From: Streptomyces monomycini
GTDB taxonomy: Bacteria; Actinomycetota; Actinomycetes; Streptomycetales; Streptomycetaceae
DNA length: 64,000 nucleotides
Reading direction: 5' to 3'
NCBI RefSeq assembly: GCF_022271435.1
Contig: NZ_JAFIQY010000020.1
Location: forward strand, 62,001-126,000
The notes beneath the pieces are model-generated. The model was not told where the DNA came from and searched no databases. It saw only the letters and a list, made by a program, of their open reading frames with translations. Positions 25,668 to 34,480 of the stretch are shown here, piece after piece; positions within the stretch are counted from its first letter, which is position 1, and each line of letters opens with the position of its first letter. The position numbers and the translations under genes are program-made.

Positions 25668-26206
25668 TTCATCCCACCTCCGTGGGGAGGACCCGACTGG
25701 ACAGGGAATGGACGTAGCGGACCGCCCGCCGGATCCATCGAACTGTCTTGCGGATACGTGGTGGCGACACTCGCGCCGCACCGGAAGCGCCACTCGCTCC
25801 CGATGCCCCCCGCGGCGCTCGGCGCGCCTCGTGTGCATCATCCACCGTACATCTGTGGGGATTTGAGAAAGTTAAGGTCGTCCGCCTTCCGGCCGCGGCG
25901 CGCTACCGGCAGCCCGTACGAGAGGTGCGCCGGTGACTGCTGGTACCCACACCACGGCCGGTCGATCCGTCCCGCGGCCGACTTGGCTTCTTCCGGTCCG
26001 ATACGGTCCGGTACGGAACGGAGCCGCTCGCTACCGGGCGGAATCGGACGGCGGGGTACGTGACCGGAACCGACCGGGCCGTTTCGCTGACGGCACCACG
26101 AATAGCAGCACGAACGGTTCCGCAGACGGCACCACGAACGGTTCCGCGCACGTCACCACGAACGGTTCCGCAGACGGCTCCCGCCCTCCCGCCCTCCCCC
26201 CTCCTT
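25668..26206. other. 539-bp gap without a convincing gene
   Basis: Lower GC than its surroundings. The + strand can be read as a 100-residue frame from 25933, but its end is a DGTTNGSA-type repeat and coding bias is poor. It contains a TAAGGT box (25873-25878) and the 26089-26178 repeats. Probably a regulatory gap with a decaying repeat. Confidence 0.5.
26089..26178. repeat. Imperfect 27-30-bp tandem repeats
   Basis: Three to four copies of a unit containing CACCACGAACGGTTCCGC, in the gap behind the hydrolase gene. Confidence 0.75.
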
Positions 26207-27541
26207 CTACTTCGTCACCACCCGCCCGGCGGTGAGAACCACGTGCGCCAGTTCCCCGTGGCAGACGTCGCTGTGCGCGCCGGCGGGCGGCGGACCGTCG
26301 CGCACCACCGAGGACGCGTCGATGCTCACGCATCCCTCACCGGGCACCGCGGCGCCCAGCCGCAGCCGCCGGGCGCCGTCCACGGCCTGGATGCCGTCGT
26401 GGCCGACCGCGCCCCACCGGTCGAACAGCCCCTGGAAGCTCGCCGAGTCGCCGGAGAGCCGGGAGGCCAGCGGGTACAGCATGCTCAGCGCCGAGTCGTG
26501 CCGGGAGTAGCAGGCCACCACCGGGCCGTCCACCCGCTGCTGCACCCCCTGCAGTGCCCCGCCGCGGTCCGGGTCGTGCGGCAGCCGGGCGGCGAACGCG
26601 TAGTGGGAGAACGCCCCTTGCAGCAGGGTCATGGACTTCACCCCGGTCACGCCGGGCGGCATGCCGCGCAGCCCGTACGCCACCAGACGGGCGCCGAAAC
26701 TGTGCCCGATCAGATGGACCCTGGTGCCCGGCGCGCCCTTGACCAGCTTGCCGAGCGCCGGGCCCAGCCCCAGCTGGCCCACCACGCCCGCGCGCCGCTT
26801 CATGGCGTAGTAGGCCGTCTGCCGCAGGAACTCCTTGGCCCCGTTCCACAGCCGCTTCAGCCCGTCACCGAACAGCTCCTGGTGGCCGCACTTCTCCAGC
26901 GCCGCCGTGAAGATCTCGCACACCGCCATCGGGTCGTCGGTGAGCATCGCGGGTGTGCCGGCTCCCATGTCCTCGGCCAGCCGCTGCGCCGGGCTGTTCT
27001 CGCGCACCGTCACCAGTTCGCGTCCGAGGCGCGCGAACTCGTCGAAGGCGGAGCGGGCCGCCGGCTGCTCGGCGAGCAGCTCCTGGAGGCGCCGCAATGT
27101 CAGCTCCCGGCCGGGGAAGACACGCGCCAGCGCGCGCAGTGACGCGTCGTCCAGCAGCGGCGGCCCGGCCGTACCGGGGGGCTCGGCGGCTGCGGACGGT
27201 CCCGGCGCCGCCGCCGGGTCGAAGTCCGGAATCGGCTCGTCCGTGAAGCGCATCGCGGGCCAGATCACGCCCGTGTAGCCGAGCCGTACCCCGTTCCCCG
27301 CCATGCCGGGGAACGGGCCGAAGAAGCGCCCGTACAGGCGCGTGGCCATCGACCGGTCGTTGTTCCAGCCGTGCGCGAACACCAGCAGGTCGGTGACGCG
27401 CTGCTGCGCCACCCCGGCCACCAGCCGGTCCCGCTGCCCGGCGTCCGGATCGCCGTCGGCGTCGAACGTCAGCTCCCAGTACGGCTGTACGCCGATGCCC
27501 CCGGCCGCCGCTGCGCCGGAACCGCCCGCTGCATCCGTCAT
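26207..27541 (-). CDS. Alpha/beta-hydrolase (putative lipase/esterase)
   Basis: 444 residues. Nucleophile motif GHSFG with Ser281, preceded by the HGWNND oxyanion segment (about 57-62); beta-strand context VHLIGHSFGARLVAYGLRG is typical. No signal peptide. A large insertion (about 100-250), rich in Pro/Ala, separates the two motifs. Homologues are sometimes mis-named as kinases. Substrate unknown. The ATG at 27541 follows AGGGGGTCGTC. Confidence 0.82.
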   Translation of the reverse strand: MTDAAGGSGAAAAGGIGVQPYWELTFDADGDPDAGQRDRLVAGVAQQRVTDLLVFAHGWNNDRSMATRLYGRFFGPFPGMAGNGVRLGYTGVIWPAMRFTDEPIPDFDPAAAPGPSAAAEPPGTAGPPLLDDASLRALARVFPGRELTLRRLQELLAEQPAARSAFDEFARLGRELVTVRENSPAQRLAEDMGAGTPAMLTDDPMAVCEIFTAALEKCGHQELFGDGLKRLWNGAKEFLRQTAYYAMKRRAGVVGQLGLGPALGKLVKGAPGTRVHLIGHSFGARLVAYGLRGMPPGVTGVKSMTLLQGAFSHYAFAARLPHDPDRGGALQGVQQRVDGPVVACYSRHDSALSMLYPLASRLSGDSASFQGLFDRWGAVGHDGIQAVDGARRLRLGAAVPGEGCVSIDASSVVRDGPPPAGAHSDVCHGELAHVVLTAGRVVTK

Positions 27542-27851
27542 GACGACCCCCTGAGCGGCGCGCCGGGCCACGCTGCCGGGCCGGAGTTCGCGAAGCCGCG
27601 CCGCGGTGTGCAGCGCATCGTCCTGCGGGCGGGCGGATCCGGCCATACGCCACGCATGGCCCGTTCGCGGCAGTCGGCGCCCGGCATCGCGCATCCGGCG
27701 CACGCCACATGCCGTACGCCCCCGATTCCGCTCCGCGCTCGCGCCCCGCCCCGCGCCCTCGCCCCGCGCCCCACCCCCGCCCCGAGCCCCCCCCGGATCG
27801 GCCCCTCCCGCCCCTCCCCGCCCCCTGCCGCTCCCTGTTCCTCCCCGCCCC

Positions 27852-29219
27852 TCAGCCCAGCTCCCGCTCCCGCGTCTCCGGCAGCGCCAGCACGCACACC
27901 AGCGACACCACCGCCATCGCCGTCACGTACCACCCCACCGCATCCGACCCGAAGGCCGACTGCAACCGGGTCGCGACCAGCGGCGAGACCGCGCCGCCCA
28001 GCACCCCGCCCAGGTTGTACGCCAGCGAGGCGCCCGAATACCGCACGGTCGTACCGAACAGCTCCGGCAGATACGCGCCCATCGGCCCGTACACCACCCC
28101 CATGCAGAACAGCGCGCCGCCGATCGCCACCGCGATCAGCACCGGCTGCCCGGTGTCCAGCAGCGGAAAGAGGATCAGCCCCCAGACCGCCGAGAGCACC
28201 GTCCCGATGAGGACCAGCTTGCGCCGCCCGGCGCCGTCCGAGCGGGTGGCGGCGAGCCAGGTGCCGGCCGCCAGGAAGAGGCAGGCGACGAGGGAGAGGC
28301 CGAGCATGGTGTTGCGGGAGACGCCGAGCGTGCCGGTGGCGTACGCCAGGCAGTACGTCGTCGCCGTGTAGAACAGCCCGTACGCGATGATCATGCCGCC
28401 CGCGCCGAGCAGCAGCTCGCGCGGATGCCGGCGCACGACGTCCAGCACGGGCACCCGGCTGGCCTCGTGCGCGTCCATCACCTTCGCGAACACCGGCGTC
28501 TCGCTGATCTTCAGCCGTACGAACAGCCCCACCCCGACCAGCAGGAACGACAACAGGAACGGCACCCGCCAGCCCCACGACCGGAACGCGTCGTCGTCCA
28601 GCACGGCGGACAGCAACCAGAACACACCGGTCGCCGCGAAGAACCCGACCGAGGGCCCGACCTGCGGGAACGCCGCATACAGCCCGCGCCGCTTCTTCGG
28701 CGCGTGCTCCACCGCCAGCAGCGCGGCCCCGCCCCACTCACCGCCCAGCCCGATCCCCTGGAGGAACCGCAGCAGGATCAGCAGCAACGGTGCCCAGATA
28801 CCGAGCGTCCCGTACCCCGGCAGCAGCCCGACCATCGCCGTCGACAGCCCCATCAGCAGCAACGAGGCCACCAGCACGGACTTCCGCCCCACCCGGTCCC
28901 CGAAGTGCCCGAACACCACCGACCCGATCGGCCGCGCCGCGAACGCCACCGCGTAGGTGGAGAACGACGCGAGGGTGGCGTTGACCGGGTCGAGCGTCGG
29001 AAAGAACGCCTGATTGAGAACGAGCGCGGCCGCGGTCCCGTAGATGTAGAAATCATAAAACTCGATGGCCGTCCCGATGAACGAGGCCACGGCCACCCGC
29101 CGAAGACTCTCCGGGCTGGTGGCGGACCCGGACGCCGCGGCGCCCTCGCTCGGGGGCTCGCCCGCCACGTTCGGGATTCTGTCCGCCGGAACGGCTGCTG
29201 AAGTCGCGTCACTGTGCAC
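27852..29219 (-). CDS. MHS-type MFS transporter (metabolite:H+ symporter)
   Basis: About 455 residues. Strong family signals: SLRRVAVASFIGTAIEFYDF (start of helix 1), GHFGDRVGRKSVLVASLL (motif A), LLRFLQGIGLGGEWGGAALL and EHAPKKRRGLYAAFPQ, and SETPVFAKV in the loop, as in shikimate, alpha-ketoglutarate and ProP-type carriers. GTG 29219 is the preferred start, with GTG 29228 and 29234 as alternatives; none has a good ribosome site. Substrate unknown. It follows the flavin monooxygenase gene on the same strand by about 90 nt. Confidence 0.87.
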   Translation of the reverse strand: MHSDATSAAVPADRIPNVAGEPPSEGAAASGSATSPESLRRVAVASFIGTAIEFYDFYIYGTAAALVLNQAFFPTLDPVNATLASFSTYAVAFAARPIGSVVFGHFGDRVGRKSVLVASLLLMGLSTAMVGLLPGYGTLGIWAPLLLILLRFLQGIGLGGEWGGAALLAVEHAPKKRRGLYAAFPQVGPSVGFFAATGVFWLLSAVLDDDAFRSWGWRVPFLLSFLLVGVGLFVRLKISETPVFAKVMDAHEASRVPVLDVVRRHPRELLLGAGGMIIAYGLFYTATTYCLAYATGTLGVSRNTMLGLSLVACLFLAAGTWLAATRSDGAGRRKLVLIGTVLSAVWGLILFPLLDTGQPVLIAVAIGGALFCMGVVYGPMGAYLPELFGTTVRYSGASLAYNLGGVLGGAVSPLVATRLQSAFGSDAVGWYVTAMAVVSLVCVLALPETRERELG

Positions 29220-29309
29220 GAGCCGCACTGTCACGTGCGATGCCGGGCCAGTCAATAGGTGGGATGGGGCGTCTTGGAAGGTGAGACATCCGGAGGCCCG
29301 GACGGGCAC

Positions 29310-30548
29310 TCAGCTCGGCCGTGCCCCGGGGAGCTGCCAGTTGCCGCCGCGGTCCTCCTTCGACGAGCGCGCGACGAGGTCGGGGATGCGCAGGAAGCAA
29401 GCCAGTGCGGTGACCGCCTGGAAGGCGTCGATGGCGCGCTGGGTCATCGGCATGCCCAGGCGCAGGAGCCGTGGATTGACCTCGGCCTGGATCTGGTCGA
29501 CGAAGGGCCGCAGCACGGTGTCGTAGTCCGCCAGTGCGGTCGGCAGCGCGTCCGGGTGCCGATTGATCGCGTCGGCCAGGACGTAGGCGCCGACCAGGCC
29601 GCCCGAGATGCCCATGCCGCTGTAGGGGGAAGCGCAGTGCGCGGCGTCCCCGGCCAGGACCACGCGGCCCTTGGACCAGGTGTCGGTGCGCACCTGGGCG
29701 ATCTCCTGGGAGTAGAAGAAGGGGCTGGTCCTCATGCCCTCGATGAAGCGCTCGGTCTGCCATCCGGCGTCGCGGAACCTGCGCGCCCAGAACTCCTGCT
29801 GACGCTCGACGGGTTCCCGGTGGATCGCCGAGGCTTCCCCGGACTCCTCCCGCATCACGAAGTAGACCTGCGTCTCGGCCGGATCATGGCTGCGGCGCAT
29901 GATCTGACGGCCGCCCGGGACCATGTAGGTGTCCCGGATGTCGCTGTCGGAAGCGATGCGCGGGACGAACCAGTACGCCATGTGGATGCCGACCCGCCAG
30001 TACGGGTCGAAGCCCTCCGGGAGGATCGCCCGGCGGATGCGTGATCCCTGTCCGTCCGCGCCGACCAGGAGGTCGAACTCACCGGACGACCCGTCGGAGA
30101 AGTGCGCGACGACCTGGTGCTCGTCCTGCTCGAAACCGTCCACGCCCTTGCCGAAGACGTACTCGGCGTCGTGCTTGGTCGCGTCGTTGAGGATGCGCAC
30201 CAGGTCGCCGCGCATGATCTCGTATTCGGATGTCAGTGTCTGGCGGCCCTGCCCGGAGGTGTTGGCCATGATCGTCGCTCTGGCCTTGCCGCGGGCGTCG
30301 ACGAAGGCGACGCCCTTCTCGTCCACCAGCTTGCCCCGGACCGCGTCGAGGAGCCCCATGCGGCGGACGGCCTCGATGCCCTGACCCCGGAGGTCGACCT
30401 GGGCGCCGGTGGCCCGCAGCGCGGGGAAGCGTTCGACGACGGTCACCCGGTGGCCGCCTCGCGTCAGCCAGAAGGCCAGCGCCTGCCCCGCGACTCCGCC
30501 GCCGGCGATGAGGACGCGTAAGGATCGCGTTCCCGAACTGTGTGTCAT
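29310..30548 (-). CDS. FAD-dependent monooxygenase, TetX-like
   Basis: 412 residues of the p-hydroxybenzoate hydroxylase/TetX group. FAD motifs: VLIAGGGVAGQALAFWLTRG (about 11-30), TGAQVDLRGQGIEAVRRMG, the DG motif LLVGADGQGSRIRRA, and GRVVLAGDAAHCASPYSGMG near 285-305. Paired with a divergent TetR gene and a tetO-like twin operator (30564-30611), the layout parallels tet resistance determinants; whether it hydroxylates tetracyclines or another aromatic polyketide cannot be told. The ATG at 30548 lies about 8 nt after the predicted transcription start; GTG 30560 is an alternative. Lower GC upstream suggests acquisition. Confidence 0.88.
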   Translation of the reverse strand: MTHSSGTRSLRVLIAGGGVAGQALAFWLTRGGHRVTVVERFPALRATGAQVDLRGQGIEAVRRMGLLDAVRGKLVDEKGVAFVDARGKARATIMANTSGQGRQTLTSEYEIMRGDLVRILNDATKHDAEYVFGKGVDGFEQDEHQVVAHFSDGSSGEFDLLVGADGQGSRIRRAILPEGFDPYWRVGIHMAYWFVPRIASDSDIRDTYMVPGGRQIMRRSHDPAETQVYFVMREESGEASAIHREPVERQQEFWARRFRDAGWQTERFIEGMRTSPFFYSQEIAQVRTDTWSKGRVVLAGDAAHCASPYSGMGISGGLVGAYVLADAINRHPDALPTALADYDTVLRPFVDQIQAEVNPRLLRLGMPMTQRAIDAFQAVTALACFLRIPDLVARSSKEDRGGNWQLPGARPS

Positions 30549-30562
30549 GTCCACCGCCACAA

Positions 30563-30568
30563 AATCTA
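30563..30568 (-). promoter_or_regulatory. -10 box of the monooxygenase gene
   Basis: TAGATT on the minus strand, inside operator 1. Confidence 0.5.
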
Positions 30569-30580
30569 TCAGTGAATGAT
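30564..30580. promoter_or_regulatory. tetO-like operator 1
   Basis: ATCTATCAGTGAATGAT, six of eight positions symmetric. The CTATCA-GTGA core resembles classical tetO. Its centre is 31 bp from the centre of operator 2, close to the spacing of tetO1/tetO2 in Tn10. Confidence 0.75.
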
Positions 30581-30594
30581 TTCTTTCCAGCGTT

Positions 30595-30611
30595 ATCTAT
30601 CGGCGATAGAT
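30595..30611. promoter_or_regulatory. tetO-like operator 2 (perfect palindrome)
   Basis: ATCTATCG-G-CGATAGAT, fully symmetric 17-mer. The TAGATT -10 box of the TetR gene (30607-30612) overlaps its right arm. Confidence 0.85.
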
Positions 30612-30618
30612 TGTCAAC

Positions 30619-31194
30619 GTGACGAAGATGAACCGTGAGACCGTGGTCGCCGAGGCGCTCGCCCTGCTCGACGAAGTCGGCCTGGACGCCGTCAGCACCC
30701 GGCAACTGGCGAAGCGGCTGGGCGTCGAGCAGCCATCGCTGTACTGGTACTTCCGCACCAAGAAGGACCTCCTGGCCGCCATGGCGCAGGCCGCGATGGC
30801 GCCCCATGCGAACGCGCCGCTGCCGACGCCCGAGGACGACTGGCGTGCCTGGTTCCTGGAGAACACCCGCAGCTTCCGGCGCACCCTGCTGATGCGCCGC
30901 GACGGCGCACGCCTCCATGCCGGCTCCACGCCCACCGCGGACCTCGACCGGATCCGCCACAAGATGACTTTCCTCGTCGACTCCGGCGTGCCCGAGCGCG
31001 ACGCGCACATGGCGATGCTGACGGCCAGCCGCTTCACGGTCGGCAGCGTCCTGGAAGAACAGGCCGGCCCCGGCCCCGGCCCCGGCGGCGGGCCGGACCT
31101 ACCGGCCGACGTACCACTGATCGATCCCGAATCGGCGTTCGAGGCGGGACTTTCCCTCATCGTGGACGGGCTGGCCCCGCGCACCACGATGTAA
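30619..31194 (+). CDS. TetR-family repressor, TetR(class)-like
   Basis: 191 residues with helix-turn-helix at about 8-50 (ALLDEVGLDAVSTRQLAKRL then GVEQPSLYWYFRTKKDLLA), the closest in this window to classical tetracycline repressors, and a TetR_C-like ligand domain. A Gly/Pro run (GPGPGPGGGP) sits near residue 155. GTG start; a TAGATT box ends 6 nt before it, so the message is probably leaderless. Divergent from the flavin monooxygenase gene with two tetO-like sites between. Ligand likely the monooxygenase substrate. Confidence 0.9.
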   Translation: MTKMNRETVVAEALALLDEVGLDAVSTRQLAKRLGVEQPSLYWYFRTKKDLLAAMAQAAMAPHANAPLPTPEDDWRAWFLENTRSFRRTLLMRRDGARLHAGSTPTADLDRIRHKMTFLVDSGVPERDAHMAMLTASRFTVGSVLEEQAGPGPGPGGGPDLPADVPLIDPESAFEAGLSLIVDGLAPRTTM

Positions 31195-31318
31195 CAGCCG
31201 GACCTGCCCTAAGCTCCCAGCTCGCAGGGGACCGGTGTGGGTGGAACCGCGGGCGAAGTAATGGACGGACGGACAGCCGGAGCACCAGGCGGCGTTCCGT
31301 GCTCAGGTCGCATGTCAT
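31157..31318 (-). pseudogene. Truncated third gene of the radical SAM operon (remnant)
   Basis: An ATG at 31318 overlaps the radical SAM stop as ATGA and opens a frame of 53 codons that soon runs antisense into the end of the TetR gene (31194). The N-terminal part (MTCDLSTERRLVLRLSVR) could be the start of a translationally coupled gene cut off at this junction. Too short to assign. Confidence 0.3.
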
Positions 31319-32058
31319 GTTCGCCCGTCGCGTTCGCTCGTCATGTGGTTCCCCTGGATGCACTCACCGCCGGGAATGGGAATGCATTCCGCTTTCGAGT
31401 CACAGGAACCGGCACTACGGGGGGAACTGCGGATCGGGCCGAATTCCTTGGTCAGTGCCGGGCTGCTGAGAATGGCGGCGAGCGGACTGCGCCGCACGTT
31501 TCCGACATGCAACCACCCTGCGGTGAACACGCACGGAGAGACACCGCCGTCCGCGCCCACAGCGGCCACGCCGTCGCCGCACCGGCCGCAAAGGCCGGAA
31601 GGACTCGGTTCCCGGCCATCCGCTCCCCGCCTGAACGGAAGAAGGGGGGCGACGCCGATGCACTTCAGTCCGAGGGAACCGGGGTGCCGGAGCGATTCCC
31701 GGCATCGGGACGCCACAGGCGCCGAACTGCTGTACGTCTCGGCTTCCAGGCGGATGTGCAGCGCGTGATCGAGCAGGGCCGGGAATTCGGGATGCAGGTG
31801 GGGCTCCCCGAGGACGAACTGCACTTTGTGGATGCCGAACCTGACGGCCTGGTCCAGCACGCTGATCCAGTCGTCGCGGGTCATGGTGCCGTGCGTCGCG
31901 CCCGTCCCCGGTGCGTTGTGGCAGTACGTACAGCGAAGCCGGCACTTCCGGGTCAGGTCCAGCCACAGGAAGCGGGGCGGCGCGTGCCGTACTGCCGACA
32001 GGGGAGATGTCGGCGCCGGGATTTCCGTTCGTGCGGCGCCGAAAGCGGCTGCGCTCAT
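31315..32058 (-). pseudogene. Radical SAM/SPASM-type maturase, internally deleted
   Basis: 247 residues. The [4Fe-4S]/SAM motif is intact: CRLRCTYC with Cys39, 43 and 46 after FLWLDLTRK. Downstream TMTRDDWISVLDQAVRFGI and FPALLDHALHI follow the fold, but the usual GGEP reads LGEP, and about 90 residues of the barrel seem missing between LEAETYSS (about 108) and GVAPLLPFRRGADG. SPASM-like cysteines (SGLCGRCGDG, SPCVF, and the C-terminal CDSKAECIP, GGEC) remain. The start overlaps the upstream small gene as ATGA, with GAGGAG at 8 nt. Probably non-functional; the deletion is judged from memory of intact relatives. Confidence 0.7.
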
Positions 32059-32430
32059 GGTGCTTTCTCCTCGTCAGTTGTGTCGTGTGGTGGCGCGGAC
32101 GTGTGTTCCGCGCGTGGCGATTCCCGTCTCGCGCGGGGCGGATTCGGACGCCGCCCCGGAGTCACAGCCGAAAAGCCACCGGGAAAGCAAAGGGGACAGG
32201 TGCAGGTCTTCCAGTCACGGCCCAAGGCCTTCCATTCGGCCGACGTGACGTCCCGGCTCTCGGCTACGCGGGGGTTGGCACGGTTGTGCCGGTAGACGGT
32301 GATCTTGAATGGTTTGATCTTCGCTCCTGGGATTTTCGGTGACTTCCACGGTGTAGACGCGTCCGCTGGGCGTGACCCTGTAGGACGTGATGCGCTGCGA
32401 ACTTCGGCGAGCCCGCCCCGTGTCACTCAT
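32055..32430 (-). pseudogene. Small CxCxxC protein upstream of radical SAM gene, frameshifted
   Basis: From ATG 32430 one frame reads SYRVTPSGRVYTVEVTE, then loses sense; the +1 frame continues with IKPFKITVYRHN, SAEWKALGRDW and TCTCPLCFPGG and ends as ATGA with the radical SAM start. The joined product would be about 124 residues. The switch lies at the GAAAAT run near 32340, so either a +1 frameshift has disabled the gene, or the read is wrong, or slippage is programmed. Its place and coupling make it a candidate substrate or partner of the radical SAM protein. No family recognised. Confidence 0.5.
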
Positions 32431-32658
32431 TGGTGCGTCTCTGCGATGTGCTCACCTGCATCAGGCTCCTGAACACCAGTAACCGGGAGCAGAAGTGTCA
32501 GGCTGACGCCGTCGGCGTTATGGTCGGCACCCCTGCGTATTGAGGTCAGTCAACTCCCCGGGGAGTGCGCTGGTGGACTCCAGCGGGTGACTCCGCCCCG
32601 GAGTCAGGCAGGTGAACACGTGGCGTGAGCGCCAGTACTCTGCAAGGGGGTGCCGCAG
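32431..32658. other. Divergent intergenic region
   Basis: 228 bp between the decaying small-protein gene (minus) and the XRE regulator (plus). AAGGGG at 32644-32649 serves the XRE gene. No clear promoter or operator seen. Confidence 0.4.
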
Positions 32659-33927
32659 ATGACGCAGCCGCAAGACCTTCCGGCGATCGTGGCCGGACTG
32701 ATGGACGATCCGCGGTTCCGGGATGCCTGCGCTCATCGAGACATGGGCCGACTCTTCAGGATGCTCAACCACCGAGGGCTGAGCACGCGCCAACTCGCGG
32801 CGGGTGTTCAGATCACGCAAGGCCGGTTGTACGACTACATGAACGGCAAGAGTCGGGTGGAAAAGCTGGCGATTTTCGAACAGATCGCTGATGCCCTGCA
32901 CATCCCGGGCCATTTTCTCGGCCTGGCCCGTCGGCCATGGGAGCCCTCAGCCGTCGAGCCCCGGCACACGGCACCGTCACCTTGCGGCAGCGACGTGGAA
33001 GCGATGGACGCCTTCCGCAGCGCAGACCGGCAAACGGGCGGCGGACGCCTCTACGCCGCCGTCGTGAATCATCTGAGCGAGCGAGTCGCACGCCGCCTCC
33101 TGGATGTCCACGTTGATCGAGCTGTCTTCGCGGCAGCAGCGGCCATGACGGAGATGGCAGGGTGGATGGCGCACGACTCCGGACGGGACGCCTTGGCGGA
33201 AAGGCACTTCGCCAAGGCGATGCTTCTGGCCCAGACATCCGGCGACGCTCTGCTGACGGCCAACATCGCCGCCAGCAACAGTCATCTGGCCTTGCAGTCC
33301 GGGCGCCCCGAAGCAGCAATGCAATGGGCCCGCAGCGGCTTCGGCCACCTGGAGCGGTGCCCACGACTGCCGAGTTTGGCAGCTCGCCTCCACGCCATGA
33401 CTGCCAGAGCTCTCGCCGTCACGGAGCAGCGACAACCGGCGCTGCGGGAGCTGGAGATGGCGCGAGCTTGCCTTCAGGCGGCTGCCGACGCCACCCACGT
33501 CTGGGCCAGCCCCTTCGACGCGGCTGCGCTGGCCAGCGAGTCGGCTCTCGCTCTCGCGGACTTGGGCCTCTACGCCGGAGCTTTGAGGCACGCCGAAGAG
33601 GCGGTGCGGCTCCGTGAGGAGGGTCGTACGCGCTCGAAGGCGTTGGGGCGGATCACTGTGGTGGACCTGCACGCCCGTCGGAACGATCTGGACGCGGTCG
33701 TGTGCTGCGGATACGAGCTGCTGGCCACCAGCCCCACGCTCAGCTCGGTGCGCTTCGTCAACCAGCTCGCCGGCCTGCGTGACACGCTGGACAACCATCG
33801 CGCGTACCCTCCGGTCCGTACCTTTCTGACCCGGTTCGACGAGGCCGTACGGGCCAGGAGGCTGCTGCTCGCGGACCTCATTTCGCCCCGGAGCGGAGGA
33901 CACGCCCATGAGGCCGACACCCGATGA
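32659..33927 (+). CDS. XRE-family regulator with TPR-like C-terminal domain
   Basis: 422 residues. Helix-turn-helix at about 38-85: GLSTRQLAAGVQITQGRLYD, YMNGKSRVEKLAIFEQIADAL. The rest is a chain of helical repeats (LAERHFAKAMLLAQTSGDAL, SNSHLALQSGRPEAAMQWAR, ALADLGLYAGALRHAEEAVR), the usual effector or peptide-sensing part of large actinobacterial XRE proteins. ATG 32659 follows AAGGGG by 9 nt; GTG 32650 is an alternative. The Nudix gene overlaps its 3' end by 20 bp. It faces the radical SAM operon and may once have controlled it. Confidence 0.87.
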   Translation: MTQPQDLPAIVAGLMDDPRFRDACAHRDMGRLFRMLNHRGLSTRQLAAGVQITQGRLYDYMNGKSRVEKLAIFEQIADALHIPGHFLGLARRPWEPSAVEPRHTAPSPCGSDVEAMDAFRSADRQTGGGRLYAAVVNHLSERVARRLLDVHVDRAVFAAAAAMTEMAGWMAHDSGRDALAERHFAKAMLLAQTSGDALLTANIAASNSHLALQSGRPEAAMQWARSGFGHLERCPRLPSLAARLHAMTARALAVTEQRQPALRELEMARACLQAAADATHVWASPFDAAALASESALALADLGLYAGALRHAEEAVRLREEGRTRSKALGRITVVDLHARRNDLDAVVCCGYELLATSPTLSSVRFVNQLAGLRDTLDNHRAYPPVRTFLTRFDEAVRARRLLLADLISPRSGGHAHEADTR

Positions 33928-34414
33928 CCCCGATGCGTGGAATGCCTATCTCGCAGAGGGCAATGCCAAGCAGCCCCGTAAGCGGGTCGCCGCCGATGTG
34001 CTGTTCCGCGACACGCAGGGGGACTTCCTGCTCGTGCGGCCGACGTACAAGCCGGGGTGGGACCTTCCCGGAGGGATGGCGGAAGCCAATGAGGCGCCTG
34101 AAGACGCGGCCGTGCGGGAAGTGAAGGAAGAGCTTGGGCTGACGGTCACGTTGCTGGGGTTGCTGGTGGTGGACTGGGTGCCGCCTCATGGACCTTGGGA
34201 CGACCAGTTGGCCTTCATATTCGACGGTGGCGTACTCGCTGAAGGGCTTCCCTTGGGGCCCCACGATGAGGAAGTGGGCGACCTGGCTTTCGTCTCCTGT
34301 GCGGAGGTGGGGGCCAGAGTCAGACGTCGGTTGGCGCATCGCTTCGAGGCCGCGGTGGCTGCGTTGTCCAGCGGCAGTACCACGTACTTGCATGACGGCA
34401 CACCCGCTTGGTGA
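33908..34414 (+). CDS. Nudix hydrolase
   Basis: 168 residues. Complete Nudix box at about 55-77: GGMAEANEAPEDAAVREVKE then ELGL, with the metal-binding RExxEE. These enzymes hydrolyse nucleoside diphosphate-linked compounds. Its start lies inside the 3' end of the XRE gene (20-bp overlap), so the two are translated together. A role in nucleotide-derivative signalling for the XRE protein is possible but unproven. Confidence 0.92.
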   Translation: MRPTPDDPDAWNAYLAEGNAKQPRKRVAADVLFRDTQGDFLLVRPTYKPGWDLPGGMAEANEAPEDAAVREVKEELGLTVTLLGLLVVDWVPPHGPWDDQLAFIFDGGVLAEGLPLGPHDEEVGDLAFVSCAEVGARVRRRLAHRFEAAVAALSSGSTTYLHDGTPAW

Positions 34415-34480
34415 CGGCAGGCAGATTTCCCGCTGGCGAGCGCCGTACGTCTCGCAGCCCGCGCCATCGGGCGCTGCCCC

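Noticed and set aside
25933..26235. 100-codon frame with DGTTNGSA repeats
   Set aside because: Poor codon bias, no ribosome site and repeat-derived end; treated as a non-coding gap.
34415..34480. Terminator between the Nudix and O-methyltransferase genes
   Set aside because: CAGCCCG/CGGGCGCTG pairing is interrupted by bulged bases and is too weak to claim.
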